A DNA stretch of 64,000 bases from Shimia sp. Alg240-R146. GTDB taxonomy: Bacteria > Pseudomonadota > Alphaproteobacteria > Rhodobacterales > Rhodobacteraceae. The stretch covers positions 868,001 to 932,000 of the forward strand of contig NZ_CAMZOK010000002.1 in NCBI RefSeq assembly GCF_947331465.1. The letters run 5' to 3'. The notes beneath the pieces are model-generated. The model saw nothing but the letters and a program-made list of their open reading frames with translations. It did not search any database and had not been told where the DNA came from. This document shows positions 9,230 to 18,963 of the stretch, piece after piece. A program made the position numbers and the translations under genes. Numbering within the stretch: position 1 is the stretch's first letter; each line of letters starts with the position of its first letter.

Positions 9230-9282
9230 AGCCAAATCGAAGATTTGGCTAGCGCCCGAACCGACCCCACGGGGCGGGCGCT
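9230..9282. repeat. Two adjacent hairpins in an intergenic spacer
   Basis: A perfect 9-bp stem with a 3-base loop (9230-9238 pairs with 9242-9250) is directly followed by a second hairpin, with outer arms 9251-9257/9276-9282 (7 bp) and a CCCC/GGGG inner stem. Neither is followed by a T-run in either direction, so these are not classical intrinsic terminators. They sit between the convergent 3' ends of the 8802 and 9298 genes, where transcription from both sides could end. They may also be a REP-like element. Confidence 0.5.
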
Positions 9283-9297
9283 GGTTCGCTAGTATCT

Positions 9298-9879
9298 CTA
9301 GCGCGTCAAAATCAGTTTGTTCCCTGCGATTGTGATCTGCGAATAGCGGCTCAGATAAGTCATTCCCAAGAGCGAGCCACGCATCTCTCCACCGTTGACA
9401 CTGGCGGGCACATTGCGGTCGGAGAATCCGCCGAAAGAAACCTCATCGAGGCGTACGTGGGCGGTTTTGACCTCGCCATTGGCGGTCATGGCGCGGCCGA
9501 AGTAGGGAAGGTTGTCGGGATCAAGTCCGACGCGGGCGGCATCCTGTTTGGATAGAACAAGATCGCTGGCGCCGGTATCGACAATGAAATCCACTGAGGC
9601 GCCGTTGATGTCCAGCGTCGCGCGGAAGTGGCCGTCGGGACCGCGGGGCAACTCGATACGGCCTTCGTCTGTAAGGACGGTCTGCATGGGGCGCACGGTG
9701 GAGCGTATGTCTTCCCAAAGCCCGAAGGCCAGGATCGCGCCGAGAAAAATGAGCCCCCAGATCGCGGCATGTTGAAGCGTTTTGTTCAGGTTCAGGCGGC
9801 CTCTGCCCAAGGAGAAGTATCCGATCAACAGAAGTAGTAAGACCAGATAGACTAGGTTTCCAATGTCGATGTCGGTCAT
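9298..9879 (-). CDS. TIGR02281-type retropepsin-like aspartic protease
   Basis: Membrane-anchored clan AA aspartic protease of unknown substrate. The protein has 193 residues, with two hydrophobic helices at the N-terminus (about 8-25 and 38-55). These are followed by a single retropepsin-type domain with the active-site motif FIVDTGASDLVLS (catalytic Asp-Thr-Gly) and a second hydrophobic-Gly motif, GSLLGMTYLSRY. A half-size protease with one DTG motif should work as a dimer. The ATG has a strong AGGAGG upstream. It is a common stand-alone gene in alphaproteobacteria. Confidence 0.85.
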   Translation of the reverse strand: MTDIDIGNLVYLVLLLLLIGYFSLGRGRLNLNKTLQHAAIWGLIFLGAILAFGLWEDIRSTVRPMQTVLTDEGRIELPRGPDGHFRATLDINGASVDFIVDTGASDLVLSKQDAARVGLDPDNLPYFGRAMTANGEVKTAHVRLDEVSFGGFSDRNVPASVNGGEMRGSLLGMTYLSRYSQITIAGNKLILTR

Positions 9880-9932
9880 ATGTCCTCCTGTGGGACGATA
9901 TATGTGTCAGATATCATGTCGGAAAGAGAGGC

Positions 9933-10559
9933 TTAGCCCATCAGGCCCACGTCGCGCAGCCCATCAAGGATAAACTGCACAGACAGCGCGGCAAGCAGCA
10001 TGCCAAAAAGGCGGGTTACGACGTTGATGCCGGTGCGGCCAAGCAAGCGTTCCACGACACCTGCGGTAAGGAAGAGCATCAGAAGCAGCAAGATCACAGA
10101 GAATGCGACGCCAAGCATCATCAACTTGTCTTCGATTTCACTATATTGGCCGGTCAAAAGGATGATGGTGGTGATCGCGCCCGGACCGGAGATCAGGGGC
10201 AGGGCCAGTGGAAAGACCGAGGGGTCCTGATAGTCCTCTTCTTCGGCCTCTTCGGCCTGTCCTTCGCGGCGTTTGGTGCGGCGCTCAAACAACATGTCAA
10301 ATGCGGTGATAAACAGCAGCAAACCACCAGCAATGCGGAAGGCGGGCATAGAAATGCCAATGAACCCCAGCACGGTTTCGCCGAGAAACGCAAAGATACA
10401 TAACAAGATTGAGGCGATCACGCAGGCGCGAATGGCGATCTTGCGCCGTTCAATTTTGGGGATGCCTTGCGTCTGCGAGATGAAGATCGGCAACAGCCCG
10501 ATAGGGTCGATAATCACGAAGAGCGTGACAAACGCCGAAATGAGCGCGGTGCTTTCCAT
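9933..10559 (-). CDS. MarC family integral membrane protein (UPF0056)
   Basis: The protein has 208 residues with about six hydrophobic segments. The family signature FVIIDPIGLLPIFIS near the N-terminus and the ALPLISGPGAITTIILL segment in the middle identify MarC/YchE/YhgN proteins, whose transport function remains uncertain despite the historic antibiotic-resistance name. A charged cytoplasmic loop (RRTKRREGQAEEAEEEDYQ) separates the two halves. It lies between the protease and ABC-F genes on the same strand. Confidence 0.88.
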   Translation of the reverse strand: MESTALISAFVTLFVIIDPIGLLPIFISQTQGIPKIERRKIAIRACVIASILLCIFAFLGETVLGFIGISMPAFRIAGGLLLFITAFDMLFERRTKRREGQAEEAEEEDYQDPSVFPLALPLISGPGAITTIILLTGQYSEIEDKLMMLGVAFSVILLLLMLFLTAGVVERLLGRTGINVVTRLFGMLLAALSVQFILDGLRDVGLMG

Positions 10560-10596
10560 AAATATCCCTGTCGCGATTCTGAGGTCAGGCTAACAG

Positions 10597-12450
10597 TCAG
10601 CCTCCGGCGCGTTCAAGCTTTTCCAGTGCTTTCATCCAAAGATCTTCGGCACGGTCCTGTGCATCACGGACTTCGCCGTATTTTTTCTGCCAGACCTCCA
10701 TCTCGCCAAGCTTGCTGTCCTCATAAAGCGCCGGATCGGCAAGCTTTTTGGCCAGCTTGTCCGCCATGTCGTTGAGTTTCTCAACGCGCTGTTCGGATTT
10801 TCGCACTTCGGCGCGCAAGGCGAGGATGTCGTCGCGGCTGGCTTTCTTCGGCGCGGGTTTGGCCTTGGCTTTGGATTTGCCGATTGGCTTGTCCGATGTC
10901 AGCAGCAGTTTGCGATAGGCTTGTAGGTCTTCGTCGTAGGGCTTGACGGTGCCGTCTTTGACCAGCCACAGACGATCCGCGACGAGCGTCAGCAGGTGCA
11001 TGTCGTGGCTCACCAGAATGACGGCACCGGTATAGGCGGTGAGCGCCTCAACCAGCGCTTCGCGGCTTTCGATGTCGAGGTGGTTGGTTGGTTCGTCAAG
11101 GATCAGGAGATGCGGCGCATCCAGCGTGGCGAGCAGGAGCGACAAACGAGCTTTTTGACCGCCCGAAAGACGACCAACTTCGGTTTCGGCTTGGGCTGCG
11201 CCGAGGCCAAATCCGGCCAGACGGGCGCGCAGGCGGGCCTGACCTTCGGCGGGACGTTCGCGCATCAGGTGTTGGATCGGGGTTTCATCGACATAAAGCT
11301 CGTCGACTTGGTGCTGCGCAAAAAAGCCGATGCGCAGCTTGGATGAAGTAACAAACTTCCCACCCATCGGATCCAGTCTGGCGGAGAGCAGCTTGGCTAG
11401 GGTCGACTTGCCCTGACCGTTTTTGCCCAACAGCGCGATGCGGTCGTCTTGGTCGATGCGCAGGTCGAGGTTCTTTAGCACCACAGTGTCGCCGTACCCA
11501 GTGGAGCCGCCTTCGATCGAGATGATCGGCGGCGAAAGCTCTTCCGGTGTGGGGAAGGTGAACACAACGCGCGCCGCGTCTTCGGGTGCGGTGATAGGAG
11601 TCATCTTCTCAAGCATTTTCACGCGGCTTTGCGCCTGTTTGGCTTTGGAAGCCTTGGCCTTGAAGCGGTCGACAAAGGCCTGCAGGTGTTCACGCTGTGC
11701 GGCTTGTTTCTTGGCCGCTGCTGCCTGTACCGCGCGCTGTTCGGCGCGTTGTTTGGCGAATTGATCGTAGGGGCCGGTGTAATATGTCAGCTTGCGTTCA
11801 TCCAAATGCAAGATCGCGCCAACAGAGCGGTTTAGCAGTTCGCGGTCGTGGGAGATGATCAGGACCGTATGCGGGTATTTGACCAGATAGTTTTCCAGCC
11901 ACAGAGCGCCCTCGAGGTCGAGGTAGTTGGTCGGCTCGTCGAGCAGCAGGTAATCAGGTTGCGAGAACAACACCGCAGCAAGGGCCACACGCATGCGCCA
12001 TCCGCCGGAGAAGGCAGAGCAGGGCATCAGCTGTTCCTGGTGATCAAACCCAAGGCCTTTGAGGATCGATCCGGCGCGGGCTTCGGCGCTCCATGCGTCG
12101 ATGTCTGTCAAACGCGTCTGGATTTCCGCTATGCGGCCCGGATCGGTGGCTGTTTCAGATTCGGCCAAGAGGTTGGCGCGTTCGGTGTCAGCAGCCAGAA
12201 CCGTGTTGATCAGAGAGACCTCGTTGGACGGCACTTCCTGCGCGACGCCGCCAATGCGGGCGCGCTGGGGTAGGGTGATCGTGCCGCCTTCCAGTGCCAA
12301 TTCGCCACGGATCAGGCGGAAGAGCGTGGTTTTTCCGGCGCCGTTGCGCCCGATCAGACCAACTTTGTGGCCTGGCGGAATCGTCGCCGAGGCGTCCTCA
12401 AACAGGGGGCGGCCTTCGACGGAATAGGAGATGTCTGAAATCTTGAGCAT
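10597..12450 (-). CDS. ABC-F family ATPase (ribosome-associated type)
   Basis: The protein has 617 residues from the ATG at 12450 ([15 protein letters not shown]). A longer frame opens at 12489 but adds an atypical N-terminus. There are two ABC cassettes and no membrane domain. The first has Walker [10 protein letters not shown], signature [11 protein letters not shown] and Walker [13 protein letters not shown]. The linker is basic and helical (about 240-300, [13 protein letters not shown]). The second has [20 protein letters not shown] and [12 protein letters not shown] coiled-coil C-terminus rich in Lys and Glu follows. This layout is that of the Uup/YheS class, which acts on ribosomes. The exact subgroup cannot be fixed by eye. 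Confidence 0.9.
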   Translation of the reverse strand: MLKISDISYSVEGRPLFEDASATIPPGHKVGLIGRNGAGKTTLFRLIRGELALEGGTITLPQRARIGGVAQEVPSNEVSLINTVLAADTERANLLAESETATDPGRIAEIQTRLTDIDAWSAEARAGSILKGLGFDHQEQLMPCSAFSGGWRMRVALAAVLFSQPDYLLLDEPTNYLDLEGALWLENYLVKYPHTVLIISHDRELLNRSVGAILHLDERKLTYYTGPYDQFAKQRAEQRAVQAAAAKKQAAQREHLQAFVDRFKAKASKAKQAQSRVKMLEKMTPITAPEDAARVVFTFPTPEELSPPIISIEGGSTGYGDTVVLKNLDLRIDQDDRIALLGKNGQGKSTLAKLLSARLDPMGGKFVTSSKLRIGFFAQHQVDELYVDETPIQHLMRERPAEGQARLRARLAGFGLGAAQAETEVGRLSGGQKARLSLLLATLDAPHLLILDEPTNHLDIESREALVEALTAYTGAVILVSHDMHLLTLVADRLWLVKDGTVKPYDEDLQAYRKLLLTSDKPIGKSKAKAKPAPKKASRDDILALRAEVRKSEQRVEKLNDMADKLAKKLADPALYEDSKLGEMEVWQKKYGEVRDAQDRAEDLWMKALEKLERAGG

Positions 12451-12581
12451 GGGCGCGGTGTGACCCATGCGGGGCGCGGCGTCAATCACTGCTTTTCAAG
12501 TTGGATTTCGCATGGTATCGGGGCGCCAATTTGGAACTGGAAGCGGGCAGGGTGTCCGCACCGCAATTAGGAGAACTAGAC

Positions 12582-13004
12582 ATGGCTCTGGAACGCACCT
12601 TCTCGATCATCAAACCCGACGCCACACGCCGCAACTTGACAGGCGCAATCAACGCCAAGTTCGAAGCCGCTGGCCTGCGCGTTGTTGCACAGAAGCGTAT
12701 TCACCTGACCAAAGCGCAAGCTGGCGTGTTCTACGCTGTGCACGCTGAGCGTCCTTTCTATGACGAACTGTGCGAATTCATGGCGTCCGAGCCAATCGTC
12801 GCTCAGGTTCTCGAAGGTGAAGGCGCCATCGCGAAAAACCGCGAAGTCATGGGCGCAACCAACCCAGCAGACGCAGCCGCCGGCACCATCCGCGCCGAGT
12901 TCGCAGAATCTGTTGGCGAAAACTCCGTACACGGGTCCGACGCACCGGAAACTGCGGCAGTTGAGATCGCATACTTCTTCTCCGGCCTGGAGCTGGTGGG
13001 CTAA
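12582..13004 (+). CDS. ndk: Nucleoside diphosphate kinase
   Basis: Transfers gamma-phosphate between NTPs and NDPs through a phosphohistidine. The protein has 140 residues, starting [17 protein letters not shown] after an AGGAG ribosome-binding site. The upstream in-frame extension to 12501 is rejected because it lacks family similarity. The active-site histidine lies in [11 protein letters not shown], and the [18 protein letters not shown] segment matches the family. An intrinsic terminator lies about 33 bases after the stop, so ndk appears to be a single-gene transcript. Confidence 0.97.
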   Translation: MALERTFSIIKPDATRRNLTGAINAKFEAAGLRVVAQKRIHLTKAQAGVFYAVHAERPFYDELCEFMASEPIVAQVLEGEGAIAKNREVMGATNPADAAAGTIRAEFAESVGENSVHGSDAPETAAVEIAYFFSGLELVG

Positions 13005-13036
13005 GTCAGCCTTATACCAGACGGTGAGAATTGAGA

Positions 13037-13069
13037 CGCGGGAGGGCAACCTCTCGCGTTTTTCTTTTT
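13037..13069 (+). terminator. Intrinsic terminator of ndk
   Basis: An 8-bp stem (13037-13044 with 13051-13058, one G-T pair) and a 6-base loop are followed by an almost pure T-run to 13069. It is correctly placed 32 bases after the ndk stop codon and just before the convergent TfoX-domain gene ends. Confidence 0.88.
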
Positions 13070-13078
13070 GGGGAGAGC

Positions 13079-13408
13079 TTAGCGTTTTTCGATGACGCCG
13101 ATCATATCAAGGGCCGCTTCGAGGTCGGAGCGGCCTTTGTCGTGGGAGGACGCTTTGATAGCGTCAAAGCGTTTGCGCAGAGCGTCTTTCTCTTTGCCTT
13201 TGCAGTCGTTCCACGGGCGGCCCTGAAGCCCCATCACCAAAACGTAATAGCCGATGAAATGCGGGCGTGTGCCGGTCTTAAGAAGGCGCGCATAAGTTTC
13301 GTCCGGGCCAAGGTCGCGGACTTCCTCCGCCGTGGAAATACCGGCGCGGGCGCAGGCCTGCTCGTAGGCGGGGCCGAGGTTGCGGATGGACGAGATGGGC
13401 GTGCTCAT
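13079..13408 (-). CDS. TfoX C-terminal-domain protein
   Basis: The protein has 109 residues and starts MSTPISSIRNLGPAYEQACARAGI. The segment to about residue 75 (EEVRDLGPDETYARL... ALQGRPWND-like) is the TfoX/Sxy C-terminal domain, a helix-hairpin-helix fold found alone in many alphaproteobacteria. The N-terminal domain seen in the competence regulator of gammaproteobacteria is absent, so a role in competence should not be assumed. It ends convergently to ndk, next to the ndk terminator. Confidence 0.8.
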   Translation of the reverse strand: MSTPISSIRNLGPAYEQACARAGISTAEEVRDLGPDETYARLLKTGTRPHFIGYYVLVMGLQGRPWNDCKGKEKDALRKRFDAIKASSHDKGRSDLEAALDMIGVIEKR

Positions 13409-13462
13409 GTCGGCAGCTTAGTCCGCTGCCAGAGGAGCGCAACCGTCCAAGCGGGGATCAAA

Positions 13463-13582
13463 TTAGATCGACGCCCAATCGGTGAATATTTGTTTTGGGT
13501 GTTCCGGCTTGGGTTGAGATTTGTTCTCAGGTTTGGCCGTCGGCGCGGGCTTTTGGCCCTCGGGTGTGTTCACGTATGGCAT
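13463..13582 (-). CDS. Possible small protein, 39 residues
   Basis: A short frame starts MPYVNTPEGQKPAPTAKPEN with a GGAG seven bases before its ATG, and ends QIFTDWASI. The product is rich in Pro and Lys with no membrane segment. The frame stays open upstream but without a plausible start. The support is only the ribosome-binding site and its clear position between two genes, so it may not be translated. No function is suggested. Confidence 0.3.
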   Translation of the reverse strand: MPYVNTPEGQKPAPTAKPENKSQPKPEHPKQIFTDWASI

Positions 13583-13742
13583 AAAACTGCTCCAATCTGC
13601 TTTGGGTCTATTGCCCGGTGACGCCTTCTGGCGCCTTTGATTGGATAAGCATTGCACGACTTTTTGCCGGACGGGTGCCGGAAATAGGGTCATTTCGTGC
13701 CAAGCAGAAAAATTGTGGTGACAGCGCAACAGGTTAGCGCTG

Positions 13743-14900
13743 TCAGAGCGCGACGATTTTGACCTGAGCACCCTTTGCGGCAAGAGCAATTTCACCGTCA
13801 CAGAGCCTGAGAGCGTCGTCGCCAAAGACTTCGCGGCGCCAGCCCGAAAGCGCAGCCACATCACGTTGACCACCTGCGAGAGCATCCAAATCCGAAGCGG
13901 TGGCGATCAGTTTCGGGGCCACGCCGGAGGTTTCAGTTTTGGCTTTCAGCAAGACGCGCAAGAGGTCCGCCAAAGCTGGATTGACCTGCAGTTTGTCGTC
14001 TTTGCGTGGCACACGGGGCATGTCGTCCGGCGGGCAGGCCTCACCTGAAGCAATGGCTTTTAGAATGCCGTCTGCGATGTCACCCTTGCGGGCTTCGCGC
14101 AGAAGAAGACGTGATTTTCCAAGGTCGCCGTGGTTGCGTGGTTTGGTGGAGGCGAGCTCTACGAGCGCGTCATCCTTGAAGACGCGATTGCGCGGGACGT
14201 TGCGGTTTTGTGCATAACCTTCACGAAACTTGGCGAGCTCACGGACGATGGCGAGGAACTTGGGTGACGTGGTGCGTGTTTTGACGCGTTTCCACGCGTT
14301 TTCCGGCTCGATGATATACGTGCCAGGATATGTCAGAATGCCAATTTCCTCTTGAACCCAATGGGTTCTGTCGGTTTTCTCAAGTTGAGCGGCAAGAAAT
14401 TCATAAATCTTGCGAAGGTGGGTCACATCCGCCAGCGCATAGGATTTTTGCGCGTCGGTGAGTGGGCGGCGGGACCAATCGGTAAACCGTGAGCTTTTGT
14501 CGACGCCGGTTTTGGCAATGCGACGAACAAGCGTTTCGTAGCCCACTTGTTCGCCAAAACCACAGACCATTGCGGCAACTTGCGTGTCAAACAACGGGTC
14601 CGGAAAGACGCCTGCCTCTACAAAGAAGATTTCAAGGTCCTGACGTGCGGCGTGGAAGACTTTGACCACCGATGTGTCGCGAAACAGTTCATAGAGGGGT
14701 TCCAGCGAAAGACCTTGTGCCAACGGATCGACCAGAACCGCGTTGTCGTCGGTGTCGCCCGGCATGGCGAGCTGCACCAGACAGAGTTTGGAGTAGTAGG
14801 TCCGCTCGCGCAAAAACTCTGTGTCGATGGTCACATAAGGGTGCTCGCGCGCCTCTTTGCAGAATTGGGCGAGGTCTTCCGTCGTGGTCAGGGTTTTCAT
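13743..14900 (-). CDS. rnd: Ribonuclease D
   Basis: 3'-5' exoribonuclease for tRNA and small-RNA maturation. From the ATG at 14900 (MKTLTTTEDLAQF) it has 385 residues, the usual size. The DEDDy exonuclease motifs are present: VTIDTEFLRE (Exo I), VKVFHAARQDLEIF (Exo II) and SYALADVTHLRKIYE (Exo III, with Tyr and Asp). The C-terminal half contains the HRDC region from about residue 205 (FLAIVRELAKFREGYAQ). It lies downstream of purM-purN on the same strand with 83 bases between. Confidence 0.93.
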   Translation of the reverse strand: MKTLTTTEDLAQFCKEAREHPYVTIDTEFLRERTYYSKLCLVQLAMPGDTDDNAVLVDPLAQGLSLEPLYELFRDTSVVKVFHAARQDLEIFFVEAGVFPDPLFDTQVAAMVCGFGEQVGYETLVRRIAKTGVDKSSRFTDWSRRPLTDAQKSYALADVTHLRKIYEFLAAQLEKTDRTHWVQEEIGILTYPGTYIIEPENAWKRVKTRTTSPKFLAIVRELAKFREGYAQNRNVPRNRVFKDDALVELASTKPRNHGDLGKSRLLLREARKGDIADGILKAIASGEACPPDDMPRVPRKDDKLQVNPALADLLRVLLKAKTETSGVAPKLIATASDLDALAGGQRDVAALSGWRREVFGDDALRLCDGEIALAAKGAQVKIVAL

Positions 14901-14983
14901 ATGCGGCTGTCTTCTTGCTCTGGTCTTTTCTGGTTGTTCACAAGCACTACGCAGAAAAGCCAAAGAATGCAATTCCGGCCGGC

Positions 14984-15577
14984 TTAGAGGTCAACCCGAG
15001 TGGTGTCGCCGGCTGCAAAGCGCCGGAGACAGGCGGGGTAAAGGCGGTGTTCTTGCGTCAATACTCTTGCTGCAAGCGTGTCGGGAGTGTCGCCCTGTTG
15101 TACGTGAATGCGTGCCTGACCCAAAATCGGGCCGTCGTCCAAAAGCGGCGTCACCATGTGCACGGTGCAGCCGTGCTCAGCATCGCCGGCCTCGAGCGCG
15201 CGGGCGTGTGTGTGCAGGCCTTTGTATTTGGGCAGCAGAGAGGGATGGATGTTGAGCATCTTGCCTTCCCAAGGGGCGACGAATCTTTCTGTCAAAACCC
15301 GCATGAACCCGGCAAGACACAGGATGTCGGGGTTTACTTGATCCAGTTCCGCCTGAAGTGCGGCTTCAAATGCGAGGCGGTCGCCTTTGAAGGGACGGTG
15401 GTCGACCGAGACCACGGGAACGCCCATGGACTCAGCCTTGGCAAGGCCTCCTGCGTCAGCCGAGTTGGCCAACACCAGTACGGGTTCTGCAGGGTGGTTG
15501 GGGTCTGCCATGTCCTCGACAAGGCGCACCATGTTGGAGCCCCCGCCGGAAATGAAAATGGCGACGCGTTTTTTCAC
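14984..15577 (-). CDS. purN: Phosphoribosylglycinamide formyltransferase
   Basis: Transfers formyl from 10-formyl-THF to GAR in purine synthesis. The protein has 197 residues, starting [19 protein letters not shown] with the phosphate-binding GGGSN loop. The catalytic segment is [17 protein letters not shown], and the catalytic aspartate lies in [10 protein letters not shown]. The start codon overlaps the purM stop in an ATGA junction, so the two consecutive purine enzymes are translationally coupled. Confidence 0.95.
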   Translation of the reverse strand: MKKRVAIFISGGGSNMVRLVEDMADPNHPAEPVLVLANSADAGGLAKAESMGVPVVSVDHRPFKGDRLAFEAALQAELDQVNPDILCLAGFMRVLTERFVAPWEGKMLNIHPSLLPKYKGLHTHARALEAGDAEHGCTVHMVTPLLDDGPILGQARIHVQQGDTPDTLAARVLTQEHRLYPACLRRFAAGDTTRVDL

Positions 15578-16623
15578 AGCAGGCTGCCGGTGTAGGCGAC
15601 ACCTTCGGTCGCCACAACTGTGCCGAGGCGAGTGACGGTTTCACCTTCGTCGGTCAGAAGTTGTGTTAGCGCGTCTGCTTGGTCAGCCTCTACCGACAGG
15701 ATCATGCCCATGCCGGAGTTGAAGGTTTTGAGAATTTCGGCCTGGTCCATGCCGCCGGTTTTGGCGAGCCACTGAAAGACCGGAGGCAAGGTCCAGCTGT
15801 CGAGATCGATTTCCGCGCCAAGGCCTTCTGGCAAGACGCGGGGCAGGTTTTCAGTCAGACCGCCGCCTGTGATGTGAGCCAAAGCGTGCACGCCGCCAGC
15901 GCGCACCGCAGCAAGGGCCTGTTTCACATAAAGGCGTGTCGGTGTCAGCAGCGCCGCGCCAAGGGTTTGGCTGTCATCCCAAGGGCAGGTGTCGTCCCAT
16001 TTGAGACCGGAGACTTCGACGAGTTTGCGCACGAGGCTATAGCCGTTGGAGTGCACGCCGTTAGACGCGAGACCCAGCAGTACGTCGCCTTCTTTGACAC
16101 CAGCGGGCAGATCGGCACCGCGCTCCATTGCGCCAACAGAGAAACCCGCGAGGTCGAAATCGCCAGCTTCGTACATGCCGGGCATTTCAGCGGTTTCGCC
16201 GCCGATCAACGCGCAGCCGGATTGAAAACAGCCTTCGGCAATGCCTTCGATGATGCGTGCGGCAGTGTCGGTGTCGAGTTTTCCGGTGGCAAAGTAGTCG
16301 AGGAAAAACAGAGGTTCGGCACCCTGACAAACCAGATCGTTTACGCACATGGCAACGAGATCGATGCCAACACCGTCAACGTTGCCGGTGTCGATTGCGA
16401 TGCGCAGCTTGGTGCCGACGCCGTCAGTGGCAGCAACCAGAATGGGGTCGATGTAACCGGCGTCCTTAAGATCAAAGAGCGCGCCAAAGCCGCCCAGACC
16501 AGCCATAACACCGGAGCGTTTTGTGCGTTTGGCCGCCGGTTTGATGCGTTCCACCAGAGCGTTGCCTGCGTCGATGTCCACGCCCGCGTCTGCGTAGGTA
16601 ATGCCGTTTTTGCCGTCGCTCAT
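15574..16623 (-). CDS. purM: Phosphoribosylformylglycinamidine cyclo-ligase (AIR synthetase)
   Basis: ATP-dependent ring closure of FGAM to AIR in purine biosynthesis. It has 349 residues from the ATG at 16623 ([20 protein letters not shown]). A longer frame from 16656 adds an atypical leader. Family motifs include [40 protein letters not shown] and [16 protein letters not shown]. It is the first gene of the purM-purN pair. The upstream 165 bases before the tRNA gene probably hold its promoter, but no clear purine-repressor operator was recognised. Confidence 0.96.
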   Translation of the reverse strand: MSDGKNGITYADAGVDIDAGNALVERIKPAAKRTKRSGVMAGLGGFGALFDLKDAGYIDPILVAATDGVGTKLRIAIDTGNVDGVGIDLVAMCVNDLVCQGAEPLFFLDYFATGKLDTDTAARIIEGIAEGCFQSGCALIGGETAEMPGMYEAGDFDLAGFSVGAMERGADLPAGVKEGDVLLGLASNGVHSNGYSLVRKLVEVSGLKWDDTCPWDDSQTLGAALLTPTRLYVKQALAAVRAGGVHALAHITGGGLTENLPRVLPEGLGAEIDLDSWTLPPVFQWLAKTGGMDQAEILKTFNSGMGMILSVEADQADALTQLLTDEGETVTRLGTVVATEGVAYTGSLL

Positions 16624-16788
16624 ATCTGTGATCCTTGCCGGGTGCCGTTGGCGCATTGCCTTACTGCATCATTGCCACAAAGGGAACCGTTCGTTTTGAC
16701 GCTTGAGGTTACGGGTTACCCCAGAAGAAATGGCAAGGAATGACCCCTTGACGCTGCTGGGTGGCTTGCCTAATCACTGAAGGCAGGC

Positions 16789-16864
16789 GGGCCTGTAGCT
16801 CAACGGTTAGAGCAGAGCGCTCATAACGCTTTGGTTGGGGGTTCAAATCCCTCCGGGCCTACCA
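16789..16864 (+). tRNA. tRNA with CAU anticodon (tRNA-Ile2 or tRNA-Met)
   Basis: A 76-base cloverleaf including an encoded CCA. The acceptor arms 16789-16795 and the seven bases before A-CCA pair with two G-T pairs. The D-arm reads GCTC...GAGC, the anticodon loop is CTCATAA with anticodon CAT, and the T-loop is TTCAAAT. The GAGCAG...TTTGGTT body resembles the isoleucine tRNA whose C34 is changed to lysidine more than the elongator methionine tRNA. It lacks initiator features such as three G-C pairs in the anticodon stem. The identity between Ile2 and Met cannot be settled by eye. Confidence 0.93.
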
Positions 16865-17105
16865 TCAAATCAACGACTTGGTTGGTGTTGCACGCCGTTC
16901 ATAAAACTTCGCGGAACCCGCATGGATAGGTGTCTGGATTTCATCTCGGCCATGGTGTCCACTTTTGTTGGCAGTCTGTTTGTTTGGATCAAGAGCTGGG
17001 GCGCGCGAGTTGAAAAATCGCCTTGCCACGGCAAGATTACCAAGGCGTTTTGGCTAAAACACTTTAAGCTCTCCCTCAAATACCTTTGTATGGAAAGTCT
17101 CTCGC

Positions 17106-18143
17106 ATGAAAGCCGTCCTGTTCGAAAAATTCCAAGAAGCTCCCAAGCTTACGACCGTGAATGACCCAATGCCCGAGCCGCATGGTGTTGTGTTGAAGGT
17201 TGAGGCAACCGGGGTGTGTCGCAGCGATTGGCATGGCTGGATGGGACACGATAGCGACATTGATTTGCCGCACATTCCAGGCCACGAGCTTGCCGGGGTT
17301 GTGCAAGCCGTTGGCAAGGACGTCAGCAATTGGAAGGTGGGCGATCGGGTGACCGTTCCCTTTATTTGTGGGTGCGGGACCTGTTCGGAATGTCATGCAG
17401 GACATCAGCAAGTGTGTTTGCACCAAGAGCAGCCCGGTTTTACCCATTGGGGATCATTTGCCGAATACGTTGGTATCCATCAGGCTGATTTGAATGTTGT
17501 CGCTCTGCCAGAAGATATGGATTTCGCCACTGCCGCCAGCCTCGGTTGCCGGTTTGCCACGTCGTTTCGCGCGGTGGTCGACCAAGGCAAAGTGTCGGCT
17601 GGTCAATGGGTGGCGGTGCATGGGTGCGGTGGTGTTGGGCTTTCAGCGGTTATGATCGCGAATGCCGTGGGCGCGAATGTGATTGGTGTTGATCTGGATC
17701 CGGCCAAACTGAAACTGGCCAAAGAGTTGGGGGCGGTGGCCGTGATCAATGGTGCAGAGGCCGACGTGCCGGACGCGATCCGTGAGATCACAAGGGGTGG
17801 GGCGCATGTGTCGCTGGATGCATTGGGACATTCGGTGACGATGACAAACTCAATCCTGTGCCTGCGCCCAAGAGGGAAACACATTCAAGTGGGGCTTATG
17901 CTTGGCGATCAAGCAGCGCCGGCCGTACCGATGCCCAAGATTGTAGGACAAGAAATCGAGTTGCTCGGATCACATGGCATGCAAGCGCATCGATATGGCG
18001 CGATGCTGGATATGGTGGCGAGCGGAAAGCTTGACCCCGCCCGACTGGTCGGCAACAAGATCAGCCTCGCAGACGCGCCGGATGCGTTGATGAATATGGA
18101 CAAATTTCAATCCGTCGGGGCCACTGTCATCACTAGATTTTGA
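17106..18143 (+). CDS. Zinc-dependent alcohol dehydrogenase family protein
   Basis: Medium-chain dehydrogenase/reductase of 345 residues. The catalytic zinc site is visible ([10 protein letters not shown] cysteine, GHELAGVV His-Glu). A structural-zinc cysteine cluster runs through [17 protein letters not shown], and the Rossmann motif is [11 protein letters not shown]. The size and motifs fit NAD(P)-dependent alcohol, threonine or polyol dehydrogenases, but the substrate cannot be chosen from the sequence. It appears monocistronic between the tRNA gene and a convergent diguanylate cyclase. Confidence 0.88.
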   Translation: MKAVLFEKFQEAPKLTTVNDPMPEPHGVVLKVEATGVCRSDWHGWMGHDSDIDLPHIPGHELAGVVQAVGKDVSNWKVGDRVTVPFICGCGTCSECHAGHQQVCLHQEQPGFTHWGSFAEYVGIHQADLNVVALPEDMDFATAASLGCRFATSFRAVVDQGKVSAGQWVAVHGCGGVGLSAVMIANAVGANVIGVDLDPAKLKLAKELGAVAVINGAEADVPDAIREITRGGAHVSLDALGHSVTMTNSILCLRPRGKHIQVGLMLGDQAAPAVPMPKIVGQEIELLGSHGMQAHRYGAMLDMVASGKLDPARLVGNKISLADAPDALMNMDKFQSVGATVITRF

Positions 18144-18182
18144 ATGACAACCAAGGTCGCGAACTGGGGTTTGGATGTGTGA

Positions 18183-18881
18183 TCAAGCAGCCAGTTCAAC
18201 CCTGTCGCGACCGTTTCCCTTGGCCTCATAAAGTGCAATGTCTGCGGCTTGCAAAACATCGTTTGCATCTTGAGACCCGTGTCGGGCCGCGACGCCGATG
18301 CTGATAGTGATCGGAACGTGACGGCCATCAAAAACGAGATTGGCTTGCGCCACGGCCTGCCGCATGCGTTCTGCTGCGTTTAGGCCATGTTCCTGCGACG
18401 CACCGATCATCACCACAGCAAACTCTTCGCCGCCAAAACGGGACACAACGTCTCCGTCGCGGCAGTTTTCGGCGAGGCAATTGGCCACGTAAGTGATCAC
18501 CTGGTCGCCTGCGAAATGTCCGTATGTGTCGTTTATGCGTTTAAAATGATCGATGTCGACCATCAGCATCACGGCCGGTTGTGTGCGGCCAATTGACCCG
18601 AGTTGTCCGACAAGAAACTGGCGATTGTAAATGCCGGTGAGGTGATCGCGCTGTGATGCCTGCCGTAACTCTTCGGTTATGTGATGCAATCGGAGCATTA
18701 GCGTTCCAAACACCCATGCGCCCGTCGGTGCAAGCACTGCCGGACACAGCAGTGCAGTGATCAGAAGCTTCGGTTCTTGAGGCACTCCGGCAATCGGGAA
18801 ACAAATTATGTAGCTGAGCGCAACGCAAAACGCTGTCCAGAGAACGGTGGTTAAGTAAAGGTGTTGGCGTGTCTTGATCAT
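18183..18881 (-). CDS. Diguanylate cyclase with N-terminal membrane helices
   Basis: Makes the second messenger c-di-GMP. It has 232 residues, with two hydrophobic segments near residues 10-30 and 38-62, a short coiled linker (LRLHHITEELRQASQRDHLT) and a GGDEF domain. The catalytic motif is FGGEEF. An RDGD sequence lies five residues before it and fits the RxxD inhibitory I-site, so product inhibition is likely. MLMVDIDHFKRINDTYGHFAGD is the metal and substrate segment. No EAL domain is present. The N-terminal membrane part has no recognised sensory domain. Confidence 0.92.
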   Translation of the reverse strand: MIKTRQHLYLTTVLWTAFCVALSYIICFPIAGVPQEPKLLITALLCPAVLAPTGAWVFGTLMLRLHHITEELRQASQRDHLTGIYNRQFLVGQLGSIGRTQPAVMLMVDIDHFKRINDTYGHFAGDQVITYVANCLAENCRDGDVVSRFGGEEFAVVMIGASQEHGLNAAERMRQAVAQANLVFDGRHVPITISIGVAARHGSQDANDVLQAADIALYEAKGNGRDRVELAA

Positions 18882-18963
18882 CCCGTGGTCCCCGTTGGTG
18901 CTGGGGATGTCTAGCGCGACAATCTCTAAGATTTCTTAACCGAGGAGGTAGGACAAATGGGTC

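Noticed and set aside
15679..16743. 354-codon plus-strand frame
   Set aside because: It is antisense to purM, which has all family motifs.
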